64,000 bases of DNA from CBDCFT01 sp965216365 (GTDB lineage: Bacteria > Pseudomonadota > Gammaproteobacteria > Arenicellales > CBDCFT01), in NCBI GenBank assembly GCA_965216365.1, contig CBDCFT010000065.1:40234-104233 (forward strand), read 5' to 3'. Position 1 is the first letter of the stretch. Each line of letters starts with the position of its first letter. The notes beneath the pieces were generated by a model that worked only from the letters and a program-made list of their open reading frames with translations, made no database searches and had not been told where the DNA came from. Position numbers and translations under genes: made by a program. This document shows positions 43,937 to 52,786 of this stretch, in pieces.

Positions 43937-45976
43937 CTAAAGATCTTTACAAATCCGAATCGAGTCGTAAATCGCTGCATGGATATTGCGGCTGGCGACA
44001 GCATCGCCGACGCGGAATAGCTGAAATTTTCCCTCGGGATTTTGCTCAAGGTTTTGTGGTTTGTTTTGGATCAGGTTATCTATTTTAGTCTCACCAGCGT
44101 TTATTGATTGGTCTTTCAGTTCAAAATACAAATCGTCCATTGCCAGTGTGCCGTGTTCGACAATAACCTGACCAACGCTTCGTGTCGGACGTGACTTGTC
44201 AAATTCGTTAAAGAAAGTGGCGGTGAGTTTCCCATTTTCTTTAACCACACTTGTGAGACGATGATTCACTGTCATGGTCACGCCATTTTCATAAAACGTT
44301 TTTAAGTAAATCGGATAATTGGTGCCGCCGATTTCCTGGCCGATGGAGCGATCTGGTGTGACGATCTCCAGGGTTTTTACCTGGTCGCAGATATGCTCGG
44401 CACAGGACACGCCCTGGTGTTGTCCGTTGTCGTCGTAGACGAGTACATTGTCCGCGGGATTCACCTGTCCGCTCAGAATATCCCAGGTGGTGGTGACGAG
44501 GTCTGCTCCTTCGCGTAAAAATTCCGTATTCGGCAAGCCACCGGTTGCGATAATAACAACGTCCGGGTTTTCGGCTAATACGTCATCCGCTTCTGCGAAA
44601 GTATTGAACCGGCATTGCACGCCCAGGCGTTCGCACTGCGCGTAACGCCAGTCGACAATGCCGATAATTTCGCGGCGGCGTTCAACTTTGCTCGCTAATA
44701 CGATCTGACCACCCGGTTTATCCGTCGCTTCGAATAATACAACGTCATGTCCGCGTTCGGCACACACACGCGCTGCTTCCAGCCCGGCAGGTCCGGCGCC
44801 GATTACAACCACTTTTTTCGTTGTTGATGCTTTGTCAATGACATGCGGTATGAATTCTTCCCGGCCGGTCGCCGGGTTGTGAATACACAATGCTTCGTTC
44901 GCTTCGTAAATGCGATCGATACAATATCCTGCGCCGACACAGGGCCGGATATTGTGTTCTTCGCCACGTTCGATTTTGGCTACTATGTGCGGGTCGGCAA
45001 TATGCGCGCGGGTCATACCGACCATGTCTAACGCATTGCTTTCGACGGCGTAACGCGCGGTTGCGACATCGTTAATACGTGCCGCGTGAAAAACCGGCAA
45101 GTCCAATTCCGATTTAATAGACGCGGTAAATTCAAGATGCGGCGCGCTGGCCGTGCCCATGTTGGGAATGACATGAGACAAACCTTCATCGGTATCGACG
45201 TGACCGCGGATAACGTTAAAAAAGTCCAGCATACCGGTGTCGGTCAGGGTTTTTGCAATGTGCATGCCTTCATCAAACGACAAGCCACCATCCATATTTT
45301 CATCCACTACCATGCGTATGCCGACGATGTAATCGGTACCAACCTGTTTGCGCACTTCTTCGATCACTTCCAGGCTGAAACGCATGCGATTTTCCAGACT
45401 ACCACCGTATTTGTCGGTGCGTTTGTTATTAGCGGTTGACCAGAAACTGTCCAGCAAATGCCCGTACGCTTCGAGTTCGACGCCATCGAGATCGCCTTGT
45501 TTGCAACGTAAGGCCGCCGCGCCGTAGGCTTTGACCACACGTTGTATGTCGGATATTTCCATGACTTTCGGAAACGCACGATGGGCGGGTTCGCGCACAC
45601 AAGATGGCCAGATAGTCGGCAGCCAGTCCGAGTGATAAGGCGATGTGCGCCGGCCGAGGTGGGTGATCTGGCACATCACCGCAGCGTCGTATTTGTGCAT
45701 GCGCGCGGCTAATTCCTGGAAGTAAGGAATGATGTCATCGTTTCCGGCGTACAGATTGCCGAATGCCGGTGGCGAGTCCGGCGCGATCAGCGTGGAGCCA
45801 CCAAACATGGTCAGGGCCATTCCGCCTTTGGCTTTTTCCTCCTGATAGAGCTGGTAGCGCAGTTTCGGCAAGCCGTCCTCGGAATAGGCCGGTTCGTGAC
45901 TGGTGCTGAGCACACGATTCTTCAGTGTCAGGTGTTTTAGTTGAAACGGTTGCAGTAACGGATCTTTGCTGGTCAT
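43937..45976 (-). CDS. Fe-S flavoenzyme of the old yellow enzyme / dienoyl-CoA reductase-like family
   Basis: 679 residues. Residues about 1-365 are a TIM barrel of the NADH:flavin oxidoreductase family (PFQLKHLTLKNRVL, GVELEAYGHLLDSFWSTANNKRTDKYGGSLENRMRF). Cys residues in CVGAGYCIDRIYEANEALCIHNP (about 343-365) bind a 4Fe-4S cluster. Residues about 385-679 carry two nucleotide-binding folds (VVVIGAGPAGLEAARV; VIIATGG). This is the domain order of FadH, trimethylamine, dimethylamine and histamine dehydrogenases and N-methylproline demethylases. Context does not point to one substrate. A CRP-like site lies 113 nt upstream. Confidence 0.88.
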   Translation of the reverse strand: MTSKDPLLQPFQLKHLTLKNRVLSTSHEPAYSEDGLPKLRYQLYQEEKAKGGMALTMFGGSTLIAPDSPPAFGNLYAGNDDIIPYFQELAARMHKYDAAVMCQITHLGRRTSPYHSDWLPTIWPSCVREPAHRAFPKVMEISDIQRVVKAYGAAALRCKQGDLDGVELEAYGHLLDSFWSTANNKRTDKYGGSLENRMRFSLEVIEEVRKQVGTDYIVGIRMVVDENMDGGLSFDEGMHIAKTLTDTGMLDFFNVIRGHVDTDEGLSHVIPNMGTASAPHLEFTASIKSELDLPVFHAARINDVATARYAVESNALDMVGMTRAHIADPHIVAKIERGEEHNIRPCVGAGYCIDRIYEANEALCIHNPATGREEFIPHVIDKASTTKKVVVIGAGPAGLEAARVCAERGHDVVLFEATDKPGGQIVLASKVERRREIIGIVDWRYAQCERLGVQCRFNTFAEADDVLAENPDVVIIATGGLPNTEFLREGADLVTTTWDILSGQVNPADNVLVYDDNGQHQGVSCAEHICDQVKTLEIVTPDRSIGQEIGGTNYPIYLKTFYENGVTMTVNHRLTSVVKENGKLTATFFNEFDKSRPTRSVGQVIVEHGTLAMDDLYFELKDQSINAGETKIDNLIQNKPQNLEQNPEGKFQLFRVGDAVASRNIHAAIYDSIRICKDL

Positions 45977-46088
45977 TGGTTCGTCGATGAATTATTTGTA
46001 CGTGGATTGTGCACGGGCGTACTCAACCCGGCAAGGGCTGGCAACCAAACGCGGTGTATTCGAAAAGTTAACTTACCATCAGTTTTCC

Positions 46089-46104
46089 TGTGAACATTGT
46101 CACA
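46089..46104. promoter_or_regulatory. CRP/Vfr-like binding site
   Basis: TGTGA-ACATTG-TCACA: both half-sites perfect with the canonical 6-nt spacer. It lies between the divergent flavin oxidoreductase (start 45976) and the small membrane-protein gene (start 46179), so it could control either. Confidence 0.55.
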
Positions 46105-46178
46105 GAAATTTTTCCGAGCGTGCGACACAATTCTTATTCAATGGAGAATTAAACAATCATAACTAAGGGACGTCTGAA

Positions 46179-46460
46179 ATGTTGGGACAATTGGATTGGC
46201 ATCAATACGTCGGAGTGGTGGGAACTGCCGTTTACATATTCACCTATGCGTCATTGCAGTTAGGCAAAGTCGACGGCAACGGGCTAGTTTATGTGTTGCT
46301 TAATCTCACTGCCTCGTCATGCGTGTTATTCAGCCTTCTTTATGCGTTTAATCTCGCATCGGCACTTATTCAAGTATCCTGGGTTGTGATTAGTCTGGCG
46401 GGGATATTGCGCAAATTAATGATTCCCCGCCGTGTCGCAACAGTGAGCAGCACTTCATAG
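46179..46460 (+). CDS. Small membrane protein, CBU_0592-like
   Basis: 93 residues with three hydrophobic helices: YVGVVGTAVYIFTYASLQLGKVDGNGLVYVLLNLTASSCVLFSLLYAFNLASA (about 11-63) and a final span. The YASLQLG-x4-NG-x2-Y-x2-LN-x2-A pattern is that of the CBU_0592-like family of unknown function. It ends at a bidirectional terminator. Confidence 0.75.
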   Translation: MLGQLDWHQYVGVVGTAVYIFTYASLQLGKVDGNGLVYVLLNLTASSCVLFSLLYAFNLASALIQVSWVVISLAGILRKLMIPRRVATVSSTS

Positions 46461-46530
46461 CCTGATGGATGATTTAAGAATACCGCGATGATTTGATGCG
46501 GATTCTAATGCTAAACGTGAAAAGAACTAA

Positions 46531-46560
46531 ACAAGCACTGACCAAGTCAGTGCTTGTTTT
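46531..46560. terminator. Bidirectional terminator
   Basis: AAGCACTGAC (46533-46542), loop CAA, GTCAGTGCTT (46546-46555), then GTTTT. It serves the 46179 gene on the plus strand and the convergent HtrA-like protease gene on the minus strand. Confidence 0.85.
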
Positions 46561-48115
46561 AACTGCCCACCATGCCGACGCGAATTAATCCTTGATCGTT
46601 TGAACGATCACTGACCAGTTCGACGTTTTGTTGTACATTACTCTTGCCGTACAGTTCAGGTGTGCTGGCCGTTGTCAGTGCGGGCACCAGCTTATGAAAT
46701 GATGTGCTTTGCTGCTCCAAAGGATCGTCAAACTTGAGCGGATTGGCGCGCGCCCACATGGCGATCTCGAGCATGATCGGTGAGTCATCCAGAAAAGCGC
46801 GCGCGGCGTATTTTTCCAATTCCTTCAGCGAATCGACCGGGTGATAAGTGCCGTCAAACACTATCCCGGTGATAGTCTCAACATTGATCTGTACCGGAAT
46901 CCTGAACGGGCCGCGGCGGGCGAAGGTCTTCTGCGAACTGGTGATGGACGCCATGTGTGCCGGTCCAAGATTGTGCACACGGGTAATGACCGGCGTGGTG
47001 AATTGTCCGCGTTTGCTGTCCGGGTCGTTCCATTCCTGTAAAGTCATGCCGAGAAAACCGGCGTAATAATCCGGTGCAGGTTTGTCTTGCGTTTCCCAGC
47101 CGTTGTTCAGGGTTATTTCGATGGGCGCACAGGTCAGCCCTCTGAGCACTTGCAAGGTCAACGTATCGCCTGCGCCGTAATCGCTAATCATGCGTAACGC
47201 TTGGTCCTTGCCGGTAATCTCGCTGTCGTTCAGTTCGAATATAACGTCTTTTGCCTGCAAGCTGTATGCGGGAGATTCATGTTCGGGTGTTTCGTTTACG
47301 ATCAATGCTGCGTGTCCGTCGGGCACCCGAAACATCGAAGCTTCGTCCGGTGTTAATTCACTGACCAGTTTATCGATGCCGGCCTCGCCCCAGCTCGGTG
47401 GGCCGTGTTGCAATGACTCGTTTTCCTGACGGACTAAATTGATCGGCCTGGCATAACCGACGCCGAGGTTTTTACCGTCACCTTGCGAGGCGATGGCCGT
47501 GTTCATGCCGATGACCTCACCGTTACGGTTAAACAGTGCACCACCCGAGCTGCCCGGATTAATGGCGGCGTCGGTTTGTAGAAACGGCAATACACCGGAT
47601 ACAAAACGTCTGGTGTGGGAAATAATACCGCGGCTGACGGAATCGCGATTTAATCCGAGTGGGTTACCGACTGCGTAGACTTCGTCGCCTGGTTTGATGG
47701 CATCCGAATCACCCAGGCGTGCCGCGGGTATATTGTCGCAATGTTGCATGTGCAGGATCGCCGTATCCGACAACGGGCTGGCATTAACAACCGTTGCAGG
47801 AATGCCTTGTGTGCTGTTCCATTGTCTTGGAAAAACCTCGACCAGCGCCGCATCCGCAACAACATGGTGGTTGGTCCACACTTCGCAGCGTTCGGTTGAA
47901 ACGAGAAATCCTGAACCCGCAGCCGGTTTCCACACGGAATCGCCGACGGCATCGATGCGAACATGAGAGACGGTTTTGATTGAAATGGAAACGTCGAGCA
48001 TGGTTTCCGTATCCACTTGTTGCTCGCGGTCGTACCAGTAAAAAGCGCCAGGGACCGCGATCGCCAGCAGTCCTAATAACCCGGTGCGCCACAATATTGT
48101 GGTTTTGCTGATCAT
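46559..48115 (-). CDS. HtrA/DegP-like serine protease with PDZ domains
   Basis: 518 residues with an N-terminal membrane anchor (LLGLLAIAVPGAFYWYD). The trypsin-like domain (about 60-225) has an intact triad: His in VWTNHHVVADA (about 84), Asp in LSDTAILHM (about 117) and Ser in INPGSSGGALF (about 194). It is followed by one clear PDZ-like domain (about 255-330, PEHESPAYSLQAKDVIFELND) and a further long C-terminal part with a possible second PDZ. It should act in the periplasm on misfolded proteins. Single gene; not clustered with the paralogues at 362-2942. Confidence 0.88.
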   Translation of the reverse strand: MISKTTILWRTGLLGLLAIAVPGAFYWYDREQQVDTETMLDVSISIKTVSHVRIDAVGDSVWKPAAGSGFLVSTERCEVWTNHHVVADAALVEVFPRQWNSTQGIPATVVNASPLSDTAILHMQHCDNIPAARLGDSDAIKPGDEVYAVGNPLGLNRDSVSRGIISHTRRFVSGVLPFLQTDAAINPGSSGGALFNRNGEVIGMNTAIASQGDGKNLGVGYARPINLVRQENESLQHGPPSWGEAGIDKLVSELTPDEASMFRVPDGHAALIVNETPEHESPAYSLQAKDVIFELNDSEITGKDQALRMISDYGAGDTLTLQVLRGLTCAPIEITLNNGWETQDKPAPDYYAGFLGMTLQEWNDPDSKRGQFTTPVITRVHNLGPAHMASITSSQKTFARRGPFRIPVQINVETITGIVFDGTYHPVDSLKELEKYAARAFLDDSPIMLEIAMWARANPLKFDDPLEQQSTSFHKLVPALTTASTPELYGKSNVQQNVELVSDRSNDQGLIRVGMVGS

Positions 48116-48337
48116 CCCTTATCTCACCTTTGATTACATCGTATCTAATTCACCGTGTAGTACGCTCACCGTTTAACTGGCTTCAATGCTCTGTGTTAAC
48201 GGTCTTTGGATAAGATTATTATGCATAAGTCGGTTCACGCGGTCTGTGTAAAAACGCACAAAACGAGAGTGCAGGATTTTTGATATCTACACGCCGCGCT
48301 GCCGCGACCATGCGGTTGCAAATGATTTACTGGATTT

Positions 48338-49279
48338 TTATGTCGTGGTGTTTAAAAAATAACACTGCGCAATCTGGTCATGAACCTGCGCCAGACCCAG
48401 TTGCAACTCATCAATAAACGCGTGCAGTTGTTCCTGGGATTCGGTCAATGACTCGATATTCGCATTGGTCACCACACGGCTGGTGCGTGCCAGCGCGCGT
48501 AGAACGGCATCGTGGTTGGGTAATTTTCTGACACGTGATTCCGCCGCAATAATACAACGGTAAAAAGCGCGCGGAAATTCGTCATCCTGTAACAAAAACC
48601 GCAATGCATCGGCACGTCGTACACGCACCTGCATCTTTTGACGATACATTTGATAGGCATTTAGTGATCTCAATATACTGCGCCATTGAATATTTTCGTA
48701 TGATCGTTGTCCGCTGATTTCCTCCGGCAACAGGCTGGCGGAACGGGCATCGATTAAACGGGTTGTCATGTCAGCACGCTCCAGTAATGCGCCAAGGCGC
48801 GAGAAATGAAATCCCGAGTTGTGATTCATGGTGCCGGAGGTGATACCGGTCAAGGTTTGCGATCCGCGAATGATGTGTTTTAGATAGGCAAAACGTCCTC
48901 GTTTAGACAAGCCGCTGTGTAAATTTTCTTGTGCGTACAGGTAGAGTTCGTTGATCAATTCCCAGGCTTCACGCTGAAAAATATCGCGGATGGTGCGTGC
49001 GTTTTCACGCGCGAGAGCCAAGGAGCTGAGAATGGAACCAGGGTTGCGTGTGTCCCCCACGAGAAAATTGACCGCGGAACGTTCATCGTATTCTTTGTGA
49101 AGCTCGGAGGGCACAACATCGTCGCCGATAATCTCGACCAGTGGTTGCCATCCAGGTGCTATGCCTTTTGGCAGGTCGAGCAATAGATTCGCGTTTACAC
49201 TGACAATGCGGGCAGTGTTTTCAGCGCGTTCGACGTAGCGCGACAACCAGTAAAGATTTTCAGCGACGCGCGATAACAT
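48338..49279 (-). CDS. Alpha-E domain protein (DUF403), Anbu locus
   Basis: 313 residues, all helical: MLSRVAENLYWLSRYVERAENTARIVSVNANLLLDLP is the alpha-E opening, with RAENTARIV invariant in the family, and FSRLGALLERADMTTRLIDAR follows at about 155-175. Alpha-E genes accompany circularly permuted ATP-grasp and transglutaminase-like genes, predicted to build or modify peptides. Its ATG overlaps the upstream ATP-grasp stop (TAATG). Confidence 0.9.
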   Translation of the reverse strand: MLSRVAENLYWLSRYVERAENTARIVSVNANLLLDLPKGIAPGWQPLVEIIGDDVVPSELHKEYDERSAVNFLVGDTRNPGSILSSLALARENARTIRDIFQREAWELINELYLYAQENLHSGLSKRGRFAYLKHIIRGSQTLTGITSGTMNHNSGFHFSRLGALLERADMTTRLIDARSASLLPEEISGQRSYENIQWRSILRSLNAYQMYRQKMQVRVRRADALRFLLQDDEFPRAFYRCIIAAESRVRKLPNHDAVLRALARTSRVVTNANIESLTESQEQLHAFIDELQLGLAQVHDQIAQCYFLNTTT

Positions 49280-49764
49280 TACAATTTTCCTTTCTTTGCA
49301 CGCCGTTTACGACGAGGTTTGTCGCCGCCGCTGTCCACAATCCAGGTATCTTTAGAGCCGCCGCCCTGCGATGAATTGACAACCAGCGAACCCTTGCGTA
49401 ACGCGACCCGGGTCAAGCCGCCCGTCGTGACATGGTTCTGGTCGCTGGACAAAATAAACGGGCGCAGATCGACATGCCGTGGTTCTACGTGTTTGTTCAC
49501 TACGGTTGGCACCGTTGACAAAGCCAGCGTGGGCTGGCCGATAAAATTTCTTGGATCTTTTTTTATTTGCTTCGCGCATCGCTCGCGCTCCGCACGGGTG
49601 GAGGCCGGACCAACCAGCATGCCGTAGCCACCGGATTCATTAGCTGGTTTTACCACCATGGTCGCGAGATTTTCCAGAACATGCTCGCGTTGCTTCTTGT
49701 CCATGCACAGGTAAGTCGGCACGTTCGGGATGATGGCATCCTCGTCGAGATAATAGTCGATCAT
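49279..49764 (-). CDS. Circularly permuted ATP-grasp protein, C-terminal piece (split gene)
   Basis: 161 residues: MIDYYLDEDAIIPNVPTYLC, then MVVKPANESGGYGMLVG and VEPRHVDLRPFILSSDQNHVTTGGLTRVAL, the C-terminal half of the DUF404/DUF407 ATP-grasp fold. The frame upstream of its ATG reads VYAFVPQ, which continues the N-terminal piece, so this is one gene broken by a single missing base near 49790. The ATG overlaps the first ORF's stop (ATGA), so a split but coupled pair cannot be excluded. Confidence 0.75.
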   Translation of the reverse strand: MIDYYLDEDAIIPNVPTYLCMDKKQREHVLENLATMVVKPANESGGYGMLVGPASTRAERERCAKQIKKDPRNFIGQPTLALSTVPTVVNKHVEPRHVDLRPFILSSDQNHVTTGGLTRVALRKGSLVVNSSQGGGSKDTWIVDSGGDKPRRKRRAKKGKL

Positions 49765-50771
49765 TTGCGGAACGAATGCATAGACACCTTATCGTCCGCG
49801 ACACCGGCACCGGGCGCATTGGCCAACGCGACATTGCCCGCCTTCCATGCGCGCATCAGTCCGGGTACACCGAGCAGGGACTCAGCGTTGAATACTTCGG
49901 GGTCGAGAAACAAATCGTCAATGCGCCGGTAAATCACGTCGACCCGCGCCAGCCCCTCGACGGTACGCATATGAACACAGTCGTCTTCCGTTACCACCAG
50001 GTCGCGTCCTTCGACTAACTCGCAGCCCATGCGCTGGGCCAGGAAAGAGTGTTCGAAATAAGCTGAGTTATAGATCCCGGGCGTTAATACAACAACTTCG
50101 GGGTAGTCCGCCGGTCGCGGAGAAATAGACGCCAGCATGTCAAACAGTTGTGATGGATACTCGTCAACCGGCAGGATATTGGCGTCTTCAAAGACTTCAG
50201 GAAAAACGCGTTTGGTCACTTCGCGGTTTTCCAGCATGTAAGACACGCCCGATGGCACGCGTAAATTATCTTCCAGTACGTAGATTGTGCCGTCTTTGTC
50301 GCGTATTAAATCAGAGCCACAGATATTGGCCCACACACCGAACGCAGGGTTCAATCCAATGCATCGTTCACGAAAGTTTGCTGACTTGGCCAACACCTGC
50401 GCGGGAAAAACGTTATCCTTGACGATCTTTTGTTCGTGATAGATATCGTCGATAAACAGGTTTAGCGCCTGGACACGTTGTTTCAGACCTCGTTCGATGG
50501 TTGTCCATTCCTTTAAATCAATAATGCGCGGAACAATGTCGAATGGCCACGAGCGGTCAATGGAGCCTTCCTCATCGGAATAAACTCTGAAGGTGATACC
50601 CATTTCCTTGATAGCCACTTCCGCTGCGTTCTGGATGCCGGCGAGTTCATTTTCATCCAGCGCCGACAAATAACCTGTCAGTGGTTTTGCCGCCGCACGC
50701 GCACGCCCCGGTTGCTGGATCAATTCGTCATACAATCCCGGCGTGCGGTATGCGCGCCAATCAATGGTCAT
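49761..50771 (-). CDS. Circularly permuted ATP-grasp protein, N-terminal piece (frameshifted)
   Basis: 336 residues. DELIQQPGRARAAAKPL at the start, IYVLEDNLRVPSGVSYMLENR (about 187-207), VVLTPGIYNSAYFEHSFLAQRMGCELVEGRDL (about 243-274) and RVDVIYRRIDDLFLDPEVF (about 294-312) are ATP-grasp landmarks of the Anbu-associated family. The normal end ADDK-VVYAFVPQM is replaced by ADDKVSMHSFRK and a stop: one G is missing in the run GATAAGGTGTCTATG (expected GGTGGTC). With the C-terminal piece it would give the usual ~490 residues. It is divergent from the Anbu gene. Confidence 0.8.
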   Translation of the reverse strand: MTIDWRAYRTPGLYDELIQQPGRARAAAKPLTGYLSALDENELAGIQNAAEVAIKEMGITFRVYSDEEGSIDRSWPFDIVPRIIDLKEWTTIERGLKQRVQALNLFIDDIYHEQKIVKDNVFPAQVLAKSANFRERCIGLNPAFGVWANICGSDLIRDKDGTIYVLEDNLRVPSGVSYMLENREVTKRVFPEVFEDANILPVDEYPSQLFDMLASISPRPADYPEVVVLTPGIYNSAYFEHSFLAQRMGCELVEGRDLVVTEDDCVHMRTVEGLARVDVIYRRIDDLFLDPEVFNAESLLGVPGLMRAWKAGNVALANAPGAGVADDKVSMHSFRK

Positions 50772-50862
50772 TTGATGATTATCGGATTTTCTGTAAATGC
50801 TATGATTACCATGGAATTTTTTTACAGTTACACTGCGTGTATGTTTTTGTCGTTTTAATCCT

Positions 50863-51591
50863 ATGACTTATTGTTTGGCAATACAACTCAACCAGGGTTT
50901 GGTTTTCGCGTCGGACACCCGCACCAATGCGGGTTCGGACTACATCAGCTCCTATCGCAAGATGCATGTTTTTTCCCCAAGCGAAGACCGCCTGTTTGTC
51001 ATTCTTTCGGCAGGCAACCTGGCGACTACCCAGGAAATACTCGATCGCGTGCAACGGGATATTATCAGCGCGGCTGCTGAAAGCCTGTTAACCGCGAGTC
51101 ATTTATTCGAGGCGGCCACTTATCTCGGTCGCGTGAGTGTCGACGTGCAACAAATGCATGCGCAGGCCCTGCAACAGTCAGGTGTTAACGGCGAAGCCAG
51201 TTTAATCCTGGGCGGGCAAATACAGGGTGAGGCTGATGGCATTTGTTTGATCTATCCCCAGGGCAACTACATCATGGCGTCGGTGGAAACGCCATACCTG
51301 CAAATCGGTGAAAGCAAGTACGGTAAACCCATGTTGGATCGGGTGATTAACGCCGGGCTGTCTTTGGAAGACGGCGCAAGACTCTCGTTGATATCGCTGG
51401 ACGCTACTATTCGCTCCAACGTCAGTGTTGGCCCGCCATTCGATTTGGCCATTTATCCTTCCAACTCTTTTCACTTGTCACGGCAGGAGCGGTTTGAATT
51501 CGAATCGCCGTACTACACCGCATTGCGTGAAGGCTGGCAAAAGGGATTGAGCAATGCCTTTAGCGGATTGCCACGTTTCGATTGGGAATAA
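50863..51591 (+). CDS. Anbu, ancestral proteasome beta-subunit-like peptidase
   Basis: 242 residues, starting MTYCLAIQLNQGLVFASDTRTNAGSDYIS. The N-terminal Thr2 after Met removal is the Ntn-hydrolase nucleophile, and the Asp/Lys positions (SDTRTN, YRKMH) fit. DGICLIYPQGNYI and ETPYLQIGESKYGKPMLDR are further proteasome-like segments. Anbu subunits assemble into rings without a known unfoldase. It shares the locus with alpha-E and ATP-grasp genes, as in other proteobacteria; the often-present transglutaminase-like gene is missing here. Confidence 0.92.
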   Translation: MTYCLAIQLNQGLVFASDTRTNAGSDYISSYRKMHVFSPSEDRLFVILSAGNLATTQEILDRVQRDIISAAAESLLTASHLFEAATYLGRVSVDVQQMHAQALQQSGVNGEASLILGGQIQGEADGICLIYPQGNYIMASVETPYLQIGESKYGKPMLDRVINAGLSLEDGARLSLISLDATIRSNVSVGPPFDLAIYPSNSFHLSRQERFEFESPYYTALREGWQKGLSNAFSGLPRFDWE

Positions 51592-51648
51592 GCGCAGGTC
51601 GAAATCGCTAATCGAGTAATCCAATTGAAATACTAAACAGAGTTCGCG

Positions 51649-52203
51649 ATGGCATCGCCATTTGGTCATAGTGTGTTGGGTTTGTCGGTGGCGGAACTCG
51701 CCACCGGGCAGCGACCGTTACGTTCTTGGCCGTGGTACCTGTTTATTCTATTTGCAGCCAATGCACCCGATCTGGATTTCGTACCCGGATTTCTGATTGG
51801 TGACATGAATCGCTATCATCACACGGGATCGCATTCGTTGTTCGCGGCCTTCTTGTTTGGCTGGTTAACCGGGCTTGTCGTGTGGCGATATACAAAACAC
51901 CCCGTTGCCATTGGAGTGATCGGCAGTTTGGTGTATACCTCCCATTTGGTGGGCGATTACTTTGCCCACGATCTTACCGCGCCGTTCGGTATCCCCCTAT
52001 TCTGGCCATTCCAGAGTGCTTATTACATTGCGCCGTCGCCCTTCATTTCGAATATCACCCACGGTGATGTCGGCCAAGGCAACATGGGTGTTATTGCCGA
52101 TATATTTTCATTACACAATTTGATGGCGGTCGGCCTGGAAGCCATCATGTTTGTACCCTTGTTGCTGATTTGTGTCTGGATTGCGCGAAGGCGTAAGGTT
52201 TAG
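51649..52203 (+). CDS. DUF457/YdjM-like inner-membrane metal-dependent hydrolase
   Basis: 184 residues with about four hydrophobic segments. GHSVLGLSVAELATG, ANAPDLDFVPGFLIG (about 39-53), YHHTGSHSLFAAFLFG (about 59-74) and HLVGDYFAHD (about 103-112) give the His/Asp set typical of DUF457 (LexA-regulated YdjM in E. coli). Predicted zinc-dependent hydrolase in the inner membrane; substrate unknown. It follows the Anbu gene after 57 nt. Confidence 0.85.
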   Translation: MASPFGHSVLGLSVAELATGQRPLRSWPWYLFILFAANAPDLDFVPGFLIGDMNRYHHTGSHSLFAAFLFGWLTGLVVWRYTKHPVAIGVIGSLVYTSHLVGDYFAHDLTAPFGIPLFWPFQSAYYIAPSPFISNITHGDVGQGNMGVIADIFSLHNLMAVGLEAIMFVPLLLICVWIARRRKV

Positions 52204-52248
52204 ATTTAACAATCGCGTTGGGTCGCTGCGCCGACAATAATGTCTTTT

Positions 52249-52281
52249 GTAGGGTGGGCTAGTGCAGCGTAACCCACCGGG
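52249..52281 (+). repeat. Dispersed GTAGGGTGGGCT...AACCCACC repeat
   Basis: GTAGGGTGGGCTAGTGCAGC then GTAACCCACCGGG. GGTGGG pairs with CCCACC. A divergent copy (GGATTAGCGCAGCGTAACCC) lies at 52937-52956. Such units are common intergenic repeats in proteobacteria. Confidence 0.55.
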
Positions 52282-52312
52282 GGAAATTTAACATTCTAAA
52301 TGACTCCAACAG

Positions 52313-52690
52313 ATGACTGAAAAATCCGACGACGAAATTAAAAAAATATTAGAAACCTTAACACCGCGAGAACGTAAGGTTTTGGAGGAGCGTTTTGGTC
52401 TTAATTTGAAAGATGATGACTCGACTAAAAGTCCTACGTTGGAAGAAGTGGGGCGTCAGTTTGATATCACGAGGGAACGAATTCGGCAAATTGAAGAAAA
52501 AGCGCGACGCAAGTTAAACAAGAACAACAAAGTAAATTACTCGAAATTCGACGCAGACGAACCTCGCTGTTCATTTTGCGGAAAATACAAAAGCGAATTG
52601 AGGCATCTCATTTCTTCCGGTTATAAAGCGAATATTTGTGATGAATGTGTGACGCTATGTATGGAAATTATTCAAGAGCCGGATGATTAG
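52313..52690 (+). CDS. Sigma-70 region 4 fused to a ClpX-type zinc finger
   Basis: 125 residues. Residues 16-68 match region 4 of RpoD-like sigma factors: LTPRERKVLEERFGL, then TLEEVGRQFDITRERIRQIE with the HTH that reads the -35 element. Residues 84-125 match the ClpX N-terminal zinc-binding domain: Cys86-x2-Cys89, Cys109-x2-Cys112 (CSFCGK...ICDECVTLC). There is no sigma region 2, so it cannot act as a complete sigma factor, and no AAA+ part. The start ATG has a usable spacing but no strong ribosome site. It is transcribed alone between repeats. A link between -35 DNA or RNA polymerase and Clp-type adaptors or substrates is an inference. Confidence 0.85.
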   Translation: MTEKSDDEIKKILETLTPRERKVLEERFGLNLKDDDSTKSPTLEEVGRQFDITRERIRQIEEKARRKLNKNNKVNYSKFDADEPRCSFCGKYKSELRHLISSGYKANICDECVTLCMEIIQEPDD

Positions 52691-52786
52691 GAGATACGGT
52701 TGATAAATTGCGCAAAATTTCAATTATTGACGATGAGAGTGAGGGGCGGCCTGCTCGCGGGTGAATTTAATCGAATTCTACACTTG

